A DNA stretch of 36,684 bases from Halorubrum coriense DSM 10284. GTDB taxonomy: Archaea > Halobacteriota > Halobacteria > Halobacteriales > Haloferacaceae. The stretch covers positions 10,343 to 47,026 of the forward strand of contig NZ_AOJL01000048.1 in the NCBI RefSeq assembly GCF_000337035.1, written 5' to 3'. The stretch's first letter is position 1. Every line of letters begins with the position of its first letter. A program made the translations under genes and the position numbers. The notes under the pieces were generated by a model. It did no database searches. It was given only the letters and a program-made list of their open reading frames with translations, and was not told where the DNA came from. Below are positions 15,711-21,469 of this stretch, one piece after another.

Positions 15711-16238
15711 CTAATCACGCCCCAGAATGAAGTAAGCACCCACGATGACTAACATCCCGAGGACGGGAACCCCACCGACGCTACCGGAGAGAATCCCGCC
15801 GCCGCCGGAGGTACGTTCGAGCGTCCCCCAGTCCGTCGAAGCGATAAGCGACGAGTCCCCGGCGGTCGAGACATCAACCCGGATTGAGTCGTAATCCCGA
15901 TCCGAATCCGACACCGTGAACGTCGAACTAGAAATGTTGCCCGCGGTCACGGATAGCGTCTCTTGAGCGAGAACGGTCCCATTACCGGCCGTTTCTCCCT
16001 CTGCGAGCCCTTCATACGCCACATCTACCGACACCGGACCGGACCCGTTCATATCCGCTACCCCGGTCAGATCAACATACGCTGATTCGGTCGAATTGGT
16101 CGGTGTAAACGAATCATCGACGAGGACTCCCGTATCAGACTGTGCCGCCGCACCGCCGGAGAACGCCACTCCGGCCGCAGAGACGAACATCACCAGAACG
16201 AGCACGAGAGTCCCGATGTTGCTTGTGTTGCGGTTCAT
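15711..16238 (-). CDS. signal-peptide protein with C-terminal anchor, upstream of spike
   Basis: The 175-residue protein has a Sec-type signal (GTLVLVLVMFVSAAGVAFSGGAAAQ), an about 120-residue Ser/Thr-rich acidic beta ectodomain, a Gly linker (SGGGGI) and one C-terminal membrane helix (VPVLGMLVIVGAYFILG). It overlaps the preceding gene by 4 bp and ends 1 nt before the spike ATG, so it is co-transcribed with it. It may be a second surface protein or a spike partner. Exact 12-mer copy 16223-16234 covers codons 2-5. No family recognised. Confidence 0.65.
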   Translation of the reverse strand: MNRNTSNIGTLVLVLVMFVSAAGVAFSGGAAAQSDTGVLVDDSFTPTNSTESAYVDLTGVADMNGSGPVSVDVAYEGLAEGETAGNGTVLAQETLSVTAGNISSSTFTVSDSDRDYDSIRVDVSTAGDSSLIASTDWGTLERTSGGGGILSGSVGGVPVLGMLVIVGAYFILGRD

Positions 16239-16495
16239 GAATCATCCCCACGAACGGAGTCGATGACATCCGTCACGTCGTAGACGCCCATGTGGTCGGC
16301 GAGCGTGACCACGCCGGCGACTGCGACAGCAGCGTAAACGACAGTCGCCGCGGTCGGCGAAGAGAGCGCGGCGGCGAGCTCGTCGACGGCGTTGTAGTCG
16401 AAGAACTCCAGTAGGCCCCAGTTGATCGAGCCGATCGACGTGAGGATCCAAATGACTCCCGCGATCGTGTCCTCTCCGTCCCAGATGGAACTCAT
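16235..16495 (-). CDS. DUF378-like small membrane protein
   Basis: The start is the ATG at 16495, overlapping the stop of the VP3-like gene (ATGA). The 86-residue product has two or three helices, with the signature [20 protein letters not shown] followed by [20 protein letters not shown], which fits the DUF378 family of small membrane proteins of unknown function. A longer open frame upstream is rejected because it overlaps the VP3-like gene. It is part of the virion-membrane gene group. Confidence 0.65.
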   Translation of the reverse strand: MSSIWDGEDTIAGVIWILTSIGSINWGLLEFFDYNAVDELAAALSSPTAATVVYAAVAVAGVVTLADHMGVYDVTDVIDSVRGDDS

Positions 16496-16902
16496 AGCAT
16501 CCACCCCAGAGCGAACTGCCCGGCCGTAACTGCGATCACGTAGAGGAGCCCCCACAGGTCGGAGGACTGAAAGAAGCTGCCGACTGTGTCCGGAAGCGCG
16601 ATGAACGCAACTGGGAGCACGAGCGTCCCCACCGCCGCAGCCATATACCACCCCTGAAGGCCTTGGATATCGTCAGAGAGCGACTGAAACTCGGTGTTGT
16701 CGTTCGTCAGGATGGTCCCGACGATCGAGCCGTATCCGAGAATCCACGCGGTCGAGAGGCCGATTCCACCGATCGTGAACTGAACGGCGGAGAAATCCAC
16801 GTCGAACAGTTGGAACGTTGCGATACCGACGAGCATGAACGCCGAAGCGAGGCCCGTAACCACGAGGGACGCGTCGACGGCGTCGAATTCCATTTTCGCC
16901 AT
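16492..16902 (-). CDS. VP3-like four-helix internal membrane protein
   Basis: Starting at ATG 16902 ([12 protein letters not shown]) the protein has 136 residues with four hydrophobic segments: [57 protein letters not shown] and [21 protein letters not shown]. Pleolipovirus VP3 is a small four-helix protein on the inner face of the virion membrane, encoded upstream of the spike gene; size, topology and position agree. A TATA box (16929-16934) about 30 nt before the ATG supports this start over in-frame 16929, and makes this the first gene of the leftward structural operon, which continues to 11513. Confidence 0.7.
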   Translation of the reverse strand: MAKMEFDAVDASLVVTGLASAFMLVGIATFQLFDVDFSAVQFTIGGIGLSTAWILGYGSIVGTILTNDNTEFQSLSDDIQGLQGWYMAAAVGTLVLPVAFIALPDTVGSFFQSSDLWGLLYVIAVTAGQFALGWML

Positions 16903-16928
16903 GCGAGCAGCCGGGCCACGGTGATCCA

Positions 16929-16934
16929 CATATA
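16929..16934 (-). promoter_or_regulatory. TATA box of the structural operon
   Basis: TATATG on the minus strand lies about 30 nt before ATG 16902, fitting a leaderless transcript. All genes from here down to 11513 abut or overlap on the same strand, apart from spacings of 1-2 nt, so one promoter could serve the whole block. Confidence 0.5.
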
Positions 16935-16983
16935 CTCCCGCATTCAGTACGGTCTGTGCCCGTCACGTGTCACTTGGAGGTAT

Positions 16984-16991
16984 CTTTAAGT
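16984..16991 (+). promoter_or_regulatory. TATA box of the divergent regulatory gene
   Basis: CTTTAAGT lies about 28 nt before ATG 17016 on the plus strand. Together with the minus-strand TATA at 16929-16934, about 55 bp away, this makes the region a divergent promoter pair, a natural place for a lysis/lysogeny control operator. Confidence 0.5.
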
Positions 16992-17015
16992 ACACCACCG
17001 TGCCCGCGAGAGTCG

Positions 17016-17225
17016 ATGGGCTTCAAAAGTCTCGTCGACCGCGATGGCAGCGGAACCGTAACGATCGACAAACAGCACCTCGAACTCGACGGATTAGTCG
17101 CCGAAGACGGTTCGATCAAAGAGGCCGACGCTCACACGCAACGAGTCGGTGAGCGCGCGTACCTAGTGCGCTTCCCCGAGGACGGCGAAGTACCGACGCT
17201 GCTAGAACTCGTGGGGCGAGCGTGA
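17016..17225 (+). CDS. small protein, possibly AbrB-like DNA binding
   Basis: The 69-residue protein MGFKSLVDRDGSGTVTIDKQ... has a beta-rich N-terminus of the type RDGSGTVTIDKQHLELDGLV, similar in rhythm to swapped-hairpin AbrB domains (G-x-V-T-I-x-K), and a C-terminal strand RAYLVRF. It starts leaderless from the TATA at 16984. It diverges from the structural operon, which suits a regulator of that operon, but no firm family can be given. Nothing obvious follows in operon with it. Confidence 0.55.
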   Translation: MGFKSLVDRDGSGTVTIDKQHLELDGLVAEDGSIKEADAHTQRVGERAYLVRFPEDGEVPTLLELVGRA

Positions 17226-17464
17226 AACCTTCGGGAAGGGGGTTCTCGACGCGAGTCCACAGGGTCCGACGTGGATGTATTCACGATCTGCGATCTATGT
17301 ACCTCGCTCGGCGTGACCGGCGCGCGAGGTACATAGAAATTGGTTGGGTTGCGGGTGACCGCCGTGGTAATCGTGGTCGATCCGTGGGTGCCACTTCAAT
17401 ACGGACCAGTTCGGTCACTCCAGAACGACGGGATCGTGACCCCCGTACATACGATGTGGTATAA
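17226..17464. other. gene-free regulatory/possible origin region
   Basis: I see no credible gene in these 239 nt. They hold a perfect 13-bp inverted repeat (17295-17336), a near copy of the virus 12-mer (TTGGGTTGCGGG, 17344-17355) and a GACC-AGTTC-GGTC dyad (17404-17416). The concentration of symmetrical sites suggests an operator or replication origin. Confidence 0.45.
17295..17336. repeat. perfect 13-bp inverted repeat
   Basis: CTATGTACCTCGC (17295-17307) and GCGAGGTACATAG (17324-17336) are exact reverse complements, with a 16-bp GC-rich spacer. The dyad centre-to-centre distance is 29 bp, nearly three helical turns, so a dimer of dimers could bind on one face; it could also fold as a cruciform. 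Confidence 0.7.
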
Positions 17465-17722
17465 ATGAGCCGTCGAACCAGCCTCAAGCTAACCGATGAA
17501 CGCGAACGCCAGCTCGAAAAGGCGAGTAAGATCGTAGCGAGCGGTCCCGACGACGACCCGCCGATGAGTGTCGTGATCGACGCCGCCCTCGCACATCTGA
17601 TTCAGTCAAAAGAGAACATCCGCGAGGCTCGCGAGGAATTAGATCCGGCGGCAATTCAGCGGTTCAATACAGATGTACTCGGATTGCGGTACAGAACAAG
17701 AATAGAAAGTCGTTGGAGATAG
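17465..17722 (+). CDS. ribbon-helix-helix-like small DNA-binding protein
   Basis: The 85-residue protein begins MSRRTSLKLTDERERQLEKA and continues with a helix containing MSVVIDAALAHLIQSKENI. A short basic beta strand (RTSLKLT) followed by two helices is the ribbon-helix-helix pattern, here with a 14-residue Asp/Pro insertion (VASGPDDDPP). Similar proteins are common in haloarchaeal mobile elements. The C-terminal 25 residues are basic. It ends 6 nt from the convergent pilin-like gene. It is a candidate binder of the inverted repeat upstream. Confidence 0.6.
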   Translation: MSRRTSLKLTDERERQLEKASKIVASGPDDDPPMSVVIDAALAHLIQSKENIREAREELDPAAIQRFNTDVLGLRYRTRIESRWR

Positions 17723-17728
17723 CTGTGG

Positions 17729-18157
17729 TCAGTCTACGAGGTCGGTAGTCCCCTCAAAGATCACGTTGCCACTCGGATCGTGAATGAGCTGGACCGTCGA
17801 ATCTGAGCCGCCATTGAACGAACTGGAATTGTCAAACTGTACCGTTACCCCGGTTTCCCAATTTTCGGAAGAAAGATCTGTGCTAACTCCAGTACGCCGT
17901 TCTCCGTCAACGGATAAGACGAGATCGTCGATCGGAATTGCCTGACCACCAGTCTTTGTGATATTCACCGTTGTATCGTTTGAGCTTTCGATATCGAAAC
18001 TCGCCTGCGGCGCTGTATCTCCTAACTGGTCGCCGAGTCCGAGGACGAAAGTCCCGATAACGGCCGCCAGGATGACGGTGATTGCGACCATGAGTATGAC
18101 GCCGATGACGGGACTTACTGCCCTGTCGTCCGCGTTGGATTGGTTGCTTGGTTTCAT
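17729..18157 (-). CDS. type IV pilin-like protein encoded by the provirus
   Basis: The 142-residue protein has the class III signal of archaeal type IV pilins: an N-terminal polar part (MKPSNQSNADDRAVSP), then the hydrophobic VIGVILMVAITVILAAVIGTFVLG. The processed protein would begin in the AVSPVIG region after PibD cleavage. The rest is an Asn/Ser/Thr-rich head with FDIESSNDTTVNIT-type repeats common to DUF1628-type haloarchaeal pilins. It is the only gene of the element clearly related to host appendages, and lies between two regulators rather than in the structural operon. Its role is unknown; a lysogenic-conversion role is an inference. Confidence 0.75.
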   Translation of the reverse strand: MKPSNQSNADDRAVSPVIGVILMVAITVILAAVIGTFVLGLGDQLGDTAPQASFDIESSNDTTVNITKTGGQAIPIDDLVLSVDGERRTGVSTDLSSENWETGVTVQFDNSSSFNGGSDSTVQLIHDPSGNVIFEGTTDLVD

Positions 18158-18358
18158 AGTTTGAACCCAGCGGCCACCGACGAACGAGACGCCGAGATTC
18201 GGGCGCCGTTGTCGACGCCAGAGAAATCTTTGCCCCGTTCAGATCGGTTGCTGGTTACTCGCAGAGAGGTAGGTCTTCCTTATGTACTTACTGGCATGAG
18301 TATCAGCGGAGAAAATTGGACAAGTAGGTTCACGTTAACTGACGTATCTATCGTAATT

Positions 18359-19135
18359 ATGGAACCCACGGCGCCCTCCCTCTCTCGGACTTACAGCGAT
18401 CGCGTGTATCCGGACCCGTGGGAGAAGGTTCTCGACTATCGTCGCGTCCGCGAGTACGCCGCTGAACACCCAAACGCCGGCCGGGTCCGTGTTGGACGAG
18501 CGCTTGACCTTCCCTCCGCACGCGTCCGCGGCTGGCTCAAAGACGCTGTGCCCGATCCGGTTCGGGGAATTAATGCTGCGATCGACCGTGGCTGGCTCGA
18601 CCCGGATCCCGAGAGCGAGACGGCTGCCGAGCTCGTTGACCTGCTCGCGCACGTCCTCGCCGGGGGGAGCATCGCGGCCAAGACTTACACCCCTGCGGTG
18701 ACGCCCGGGAAGCGAGTGAGCGCTGCGGAGGTCCGGAAAGCCTTCGAGCGCGTCGGCGTAGAAACGCGCACCCGTAACGCGGACACGCCCAACCGGGCGA
18801 CCGAGATCGTTCCCACGTGCGACGGGACGGTTCTTGGCCGTTGTCTCGTCGCAATGGGCGCACCAACGGGAGTGAAAACATCGCTCGATCACCTTCCAGC
18901 GGTCGTGTGGGACGTTCCTCAACAGGTTCGTCGGTCATTCGCACGGATCTACGTTCGACACCGCGGGCTGAAATACGCTGATAAGTCGACCACACAGGTA
19001 CAAGTCGAACGACCGAGTTCGTTCATCGCGGAGCTCCGGGAGGTACTGAACGACGTACTAGATGAACGCGTTACCACGGCGGATACCGGGATCACTATTT
19101 CGGCGGCTGCTGCTCGGGAGCTCGGTGTCGAGTAG
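18359..19135 (+). CDS. HTH protein with degenerate LAGLIDADG-like fold
   Basis: I place the start at ATG 18359 (MEPTAPSLSRTYSDRVYPDPW), giving 258 residues; the frame is open further upstream but overlaps the divergent pilin gene. Residues 25-60 form an HTH (VREYAAEHPNAGRVRVGRALDLPSARVRGWL). The rest follows the rhythm of LAGLIDADG homing proteins: LLAHVLAGGSI, LGRCLVAMGAP, LPAVVWDVPQQVRRSFARIYVRHRG. The acidic catalytic residues expected in G-D-G type motifs are absent (AGGSI, VRHRG), so it is more likely a WhiA-like DNA-binding regulator than a nuclease. It faces the winged-helix gene tail to tail. The fold assignment rests on pattern reading only. Confidence 0.5.
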   Translation: MEPTAPSLSRTYSDRVYPDPWEKVLDYRRVREYAAEHPNAGRVRVGRALDLPSARVRGWLKDAVPDPVRGINAAIDRGWLDPDPESETAAELVDLLAHVLAGGSIAAKTYTPAVTPGKRVSAAEVRKAFERVGVETRTRNADTPNRATEIVPTCDGTVLGRCLVAMGAPTGVKTSLDHLPAVVWDVPQQVRRSFARIYVRHRGLKYADKSTTQVQVERPSSFIAELREVLNDVLDERVTTADTGITISAAAARELGVE

Positions 19136-19152
19136 CGACGACACTTGTCTCA

Positions 19153-19416
19153 CTATTCTTGGAGGTCGCTAGTATCGAGTTCGCCAGCGAGATAGGCGCG
19201 ACCGCGTTCCGTGATCCGGTAGTACCCCCGCTTCTCGGAGGTCTTTTCGACGAGTCCATGTTCGTCGAGAATCGGGAGCCGTCGCTTCACCGTCGGATGA
19301 GAGACTCCGTCGATGTTGTGAGAAATCACCGCTGGGGGAAGATCTAGGTTGGACTCGTGGAGCAACTCCAAAATTACAGGGTCCGACTTGGTCATCCACG
19401 ACACCAGCGGGCGCAT
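19153..19416 (-). CDS. winged-helix repressor (phiH1-repressor-like)
   Basis: The protein MRPLVSWMTKSDPVILELLHES... has a winged-helix fold: helix 1 around KSDPVILELL, recognition region VSHPTVKRRLPILDEHGLV, and a beta wing (KRGYYRITERGRAYL). It is the classic small regulator of haloarchaeal proviruses, related to the phage phiH repressor. I chose the start at 19416 from family form; an in-frame ATG at 19485 also fits, since it lies 26 nt after a TATA box (19506-19515) and would be leaderless. Phased CATAT repeats and a dyad occupy the promoter, pointing to autoregulation. Confidence 0.75.
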   Translation of the reverse strand: MRPLVSWMTKSDPVILELLHESNLDLPPAVISHNIDGVSHPTVKRRLPILDEHGLVEKTSEKRGYYRITERGRAYLAGELDTSDLQE

Positions 19417-19460
19417 ACTCTCATGAATCGGTCCCGATGTGATAACACCACCTGAGATTT

Positions 19461-19515
19461 TCCCATATAATCCCATATGGCTCATATACAATACTGTATA
19501 GTATCAAAATATAAG
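19461..19515. promoter_or_regulatory. repressor promoter/operator with phased repeats
   Basis: TCCCATATAA, TCCCATATGG and CTCATATACA follow each other, placing CATAT at 19464, 19474 and 19483, one helical turn apart. They are followed by the dyad ATACT-GTAT-AGTAT (19491-19504) and the AT box AAAATATAAG (19506-19515), which reads as a TATA box for the leftward gene. Repeats at helical spacing next to a repressor gene suggest cooperative binding by that repressor. Confidence 0.55.
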
Positions 19516-19594
19516 TAGCCACTACTCTACATCCGGATCAACGGAAGCACTATCGCGGACCCGTCGCTCTCTGATGGGTCCGGCTCGAAGGAAA

Positions 19595-19626
19595 GCGGAC
19601 CCCGCTGCTGGAGACAGCGGGTCCGC
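19595..19626. repeat. strong hairpin upstream of the integrase operon
   Basis: GCGGACCCCGCTG and CAGCGGGTCCGC pair over 12 bp with one bulged C and a 7-nt loop (CTGGAGA). In RNA it would be very stable. No T-run follows on either strand. It could be a terminator for leftward or rightward transcription, a small RNA, or an accessory recombination site. Confidence 0.55.
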
Positions 19627-19766
19627 GTGGGCTTCCGTATCTGAGGTACGAAAGCCATGCTCGACCACTACGCGCCGGGGTTTGAAGTCCCCGATCGATC
19701 GAGGCACCGCAACACAACCGCCGGACAGGACCACTTTCAGTTTCACTCCACGCGTCTGGATCTTCT

Positions 19767-19778
19767 CTTTTTAACACC
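19767..19778 (+). promoter_or_regulatory. TATA box of the integrase operon
   Basis: CTTTTTAACACC is centred about 26 nt before ATG 19798, the distance expected for a leaderless transcript of the zinc protein and integrase. Confidence 0.55.
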
Positions 19779-19797
19779 GGTTCTTCAGTCGAAACTG

Positions 19798-20058
19798 ATG
19801 CCTCCGAAAGAAGTTGTGCGGATTGAAGACCGGCAGGACAGGTGGCGGTACGTGTGTCCCCGCGGCCACCGTTCGTGGGAACCGACAAATCACCACTTCT
19901 GGTGTCAGAAGTGCGCTGCGAGCAACGACTATGACGGCGTATTTCAAACCCTCCGCGACCGCAAGACGGGCGCTTCGTTGACTCGTGACCGAGTGCGACT
20001 TGTTACGTCAGTCGGTCCCTACGACCGAGATCTCGACAGTGAGGAGGGGTCGGCGTGA
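19798..20058 (+). CDS. small zinc-binding protein paired with the integrase
   Basis: The 86-residue protein starts MPPKEVVRIEDRQDRWRY at an ATG 26 nt after a TATA box; an earlier in-frame start is less likely. It has a zinc-binding-like C20-x3-H24 and C36-x2-C39 set (CPRGH...FWCQKC). Its stop overlaps the integrase start (GTGA, 20055-20058), so the two are translationally coupled. In the SNJ2 system small proteins from the integrase operon are reported to affect recombination; a similar role as a directionality or accessory factor is inferred here. Confidence 0.65.
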   Translation: MPPKEVVRIEDRQDRWRYVCPRGHRSWEPTNHHFWCQKCAASNDYDGVFQTLRDRKTGASLTRDRVRLVTSVGPYDRDLDSEEGSA

Positions 20059-21077
20059 GTGACGACGATCTACAGGATATTCCGCCCTCGGTTGCGCGAG
20101 ATCTATACCTCGACCAACGGCGCGAGGAAGTGAGTACGTCGACTCTCAAATCGCACCGGTACCGAGTCGATCAGTTCGTCGAGTGGTGCGAGGAGAATGG
20201 GATCCGGAGCATGTCGGAACTCGACGGGCTTGATCTCCACAACTACCGGATCAAGCGTCGCGAGGAGGACGGGCTCAAGACGATATCCCTACAGGGTCAA
20301 CTCTCGACGATCCGCCAGTTCCTCCGTGTTTGTGCGAACGTTGAGGCGGTTGAGGAAGGGCTTCACGAGAAGATCATCCTCCCGTCCGTCCCGAAGTCGG
20401 AGCAGTCGAATGACAAACTGCTTTCGAAGGCGGAAGCAGAGGCCGCGCTCGAATACTTGGACCAGTATCAGTACGCCTCGCGAGAACACGTCGAGCTGCT
20501 ACTCCTGTGGCGTACGTCGATGCGTCGAGGCGGACTCCGGGCGCTCGACTTGGGCGACTTCGACCGCGAAGAGTCGGTTCTCGAAGTTCGCCATCGCCCC
20601 GAGAGTGAGACGCCACTAAAAAACGGCGAGTGGTCAGAGCGTGACGTTCAGATTCACGACTCGGTCCGGGACGCGTTGATCGCGTTCATCGAAGGCCCGC
20701 GGAAGGATGTGGTCGACGACTACGATCGCGCTCCGCTCTTGACGACGACACATGGCCGCGTCGCTCGCGGAACAGTGAAACAGGACATGTACCGGGTGAC
20801 CCGGCCCTGTATGTACGGGGTCGAGTGTCCCCACGATCGCGACCCCGACGAGTGCGAGGCGACCGAAGCGCGAAAGGCGAGCAAGTGTCCGTCCTCGCGG
20901 TCACCGCACGCGATTCGGACAGGATCGGTCACGGCCTACCTCGATGAGGGGACGCCGAAAGCGGTCCTCGGCGACCGGGTCGACATGACGGAGAAGACGA
21001 TGGAAACGCACTACGACAAGGCGAGCAAGCGCGAGCGGATGTACCGCCGGACCGACTACTTGCCAGAGGATTTCTGA
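20055..21077 (+). CDS. int: SNJ2-type tyrosine integrase
   Basis: The 340-residue protein starts at GTG overlapping the previous stop. The N-terminal SAM-like core-binding domain spans about residues 10-110 (STLKSHRYRVDQFVEWCEENGI). Catalytic features are the first Arg in SMRRGG (157 or 158), H285-x2-R288 in PHAIRTG, and Tyr320 in ETHYDKAS. Between the catalytic boxes lies a Cys-rich insertion (CMYGVECPHDRDPDEC...KCP), seen in integrases of the IntSNJ2 group and probably metal-binding. It sits about 75 bp from attR and should catalyse insertion at the tRNA-Ile 3' end. All catalytic residues appear intact. Confidence 0.9.
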   Translation: MSDDDLQDIPPSVARDLYLDQRREEVSTSTLKSHRYRVDQFVEWCEENGIRSMSELDGLDLHNYRIKRREEDGLKTISLQGQLSTIRQFLRVCANVEAVEEGLHEKIILPSVPKSEQSNDKLLSKAEAEAALEYLDQYQYASREHVELLLLWRTSMRRGGLRALDLGDFDREESVLEVRHRPESETPLKNGEWSERDVQIHDSVRDALIAFIEGPRKDVVDDYDRAPLLTTTHGRVARGTVKQDMYRVTRPCMYGVECPHDRDPDECEATEARKASKCPSSRSPHAIRTGSVTAYLDEGTPKAVLGDRVDMTEKTMETHYDKASKRERMYRRTDYLPEDF

Positions 21078-21151
21078 TCATGAACGCAACTATTGACGAA
21101 ACAAATCCGATCCCGACCGACGAGGGGCACCGCCGACTATTCAGCCGCTAC

Positions 21152-21167
21152 CCGTGTTGGCCCACCT
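21152..21167. repeat. attR core (16-bp direct repeat of tRNA-Ile 3' end)
   Basis: CCGTGTTGGCCCACCT is identical to 3014-3029. The preceding bases (CAGCCGCTA) do not continue the tRNA T-arm, so only the 3' 13 nt of the tRNA are carried by the element. It marks the right end of the provirus. Confidence 0.85.
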
Positions 21168-21469
21168 ACAACGCGCGCGGCCTTCGGCCGTGCGGGATTG
21201 GTGGGCTGGGACTCCCCAGCCACCCAATTTCGTCGTTTCACTCCTCTAGAGACATTGTCAGCGTGTGTCTCGTTCGAACTCGAATCACTTCCCCTGACTG
21301 CGCATCCCGACTACACCCGAATTAACAACCACACCAGGGTCGACGAGGTCACCGACTCGGAACCCACAGGAGACGGAACTCTCGGTCGGCGGAAGTCGGA
21401 GCGATTTATGTGTCGGCCTCGCGTCGTGCGACGCAGACGCGATAGCGGCGCTTCGCCGCCCGAGTTATC
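21168..21469. other. host spacer beyond attR
   Basis: This 302-nt stretch is the former downstream region of tRNA-Ile. Apart from the 37-bp repeat and its hairpin at 21182-21195, I see no gene or clear promoter. A frame beginning at 21080 just after the integrase runs across attR into it, but is probably an accident of integration. Confidence 0.45.
21197..21233. repeat. 37-bp direct repeat, right copy, with internal hairpin
   Basis: It is identical to 3058-3094 and placed 30 nt beyond the att core. The preceding hairpin differs (GCGCGGCC-TTC-GGCCGTGC type), and the following about 45 bp are similar but diverged (shared CCTCTAGAGA and AGCGTGT). It is most likely the original host trailer of tRNA-Ile, displaced 18 kb by the insertion. 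Confidence 0.75.

Larger units (their letters stand above)
3737..19717. repeat. dispersed 12-mer ACCGCAACACAA family (provirus-wide)
   Basis: Exact copies are at 3737-3748 (-), 5680-5691 (+), 13872-13883 (+), 13896-13907 (+), 15677-15688 (-), 16223-16234 (-) and 19706-19717 (+). In five of the seven (3737, 5680, 13872, 15677, 16223) the site continues as AAGC. Near copies lie at 11336-11347 (-), 13307-13315 (+, core only) and 17344-17355 (-). Copies fall in different codon frames, so they are not a protein repeat. None was found in the flanking host DNA or in the McrBC/HEPN block. Confidence 0.75.
19505..19797. other. spacer between repressor and integrase operon
   Basis: No credible gene is seen in these 293 nt. 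It contains a strong hairpin (19595-19626), a weaker dyad at about 19632-19652 (CCGTA/TACG around TCTGAGG), an exact 12-mer copy (19706-19717) and the integrase-operon TATA box (19767-19778). An Arg/Ser-rich leftward frame here is judged spurious. Confidence 0.45.
3014..21167. mobile_element. integrated SNJ2-type pleolipovirus-like provirus (~18.15 kb)
   Basis: The element begins inside the tRNA-Ile 3' end and ends at a 16-bp copy of it. It contains a tyrosine integrase at the right end, a minus-strand structural block in pleolipovirus order (VP3-like membrane protein, spike, small membrane proteins, VP8-like NTPase) and a DUF7845-type protein at the left end. Known temperate pleolipoviruses such as SNJ2 have circular genomes of roughly 9-17 kb; subtracting the about 5-kb restriction cargo leaves about 13 kb here. 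No rolling-circle Rep or DNA polymerase is visible, as in betapleolipoviruses. No frameshift is apparent in the structural block, so the provirus may be able to form particles. Confidence 0.85.

Noticed and set aside
17222-17464. 80-codon frame overlapping the inverted repeat
   Set aside because: The product is Arg-rich and the frame covers a region of dyads and a 12-mer variant; non-coding control DNA explains it better.
19550-19888. leftward frame over the spacer before the integrase operon
   Set aside because: Composition is shadow-like (Ser/Arg-rich) and it covers the TATA box and start of the zinc-protein gene on the other strand.
3014-21167. CRISPR array or cas genes
   Set aside because: No regularly spaced direct repeats with unique spacers were found; the 12-mer copies are irregularly spaced over kilobases and lie on both strands.
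3014-21167. rolling-circle Rep or family B DNA polymerase
   Set aside because: No HUH motif, YxDTD or related polymerase motif was seen in any credible gene; this fits betapleolipovirus-like elements, which lack both.
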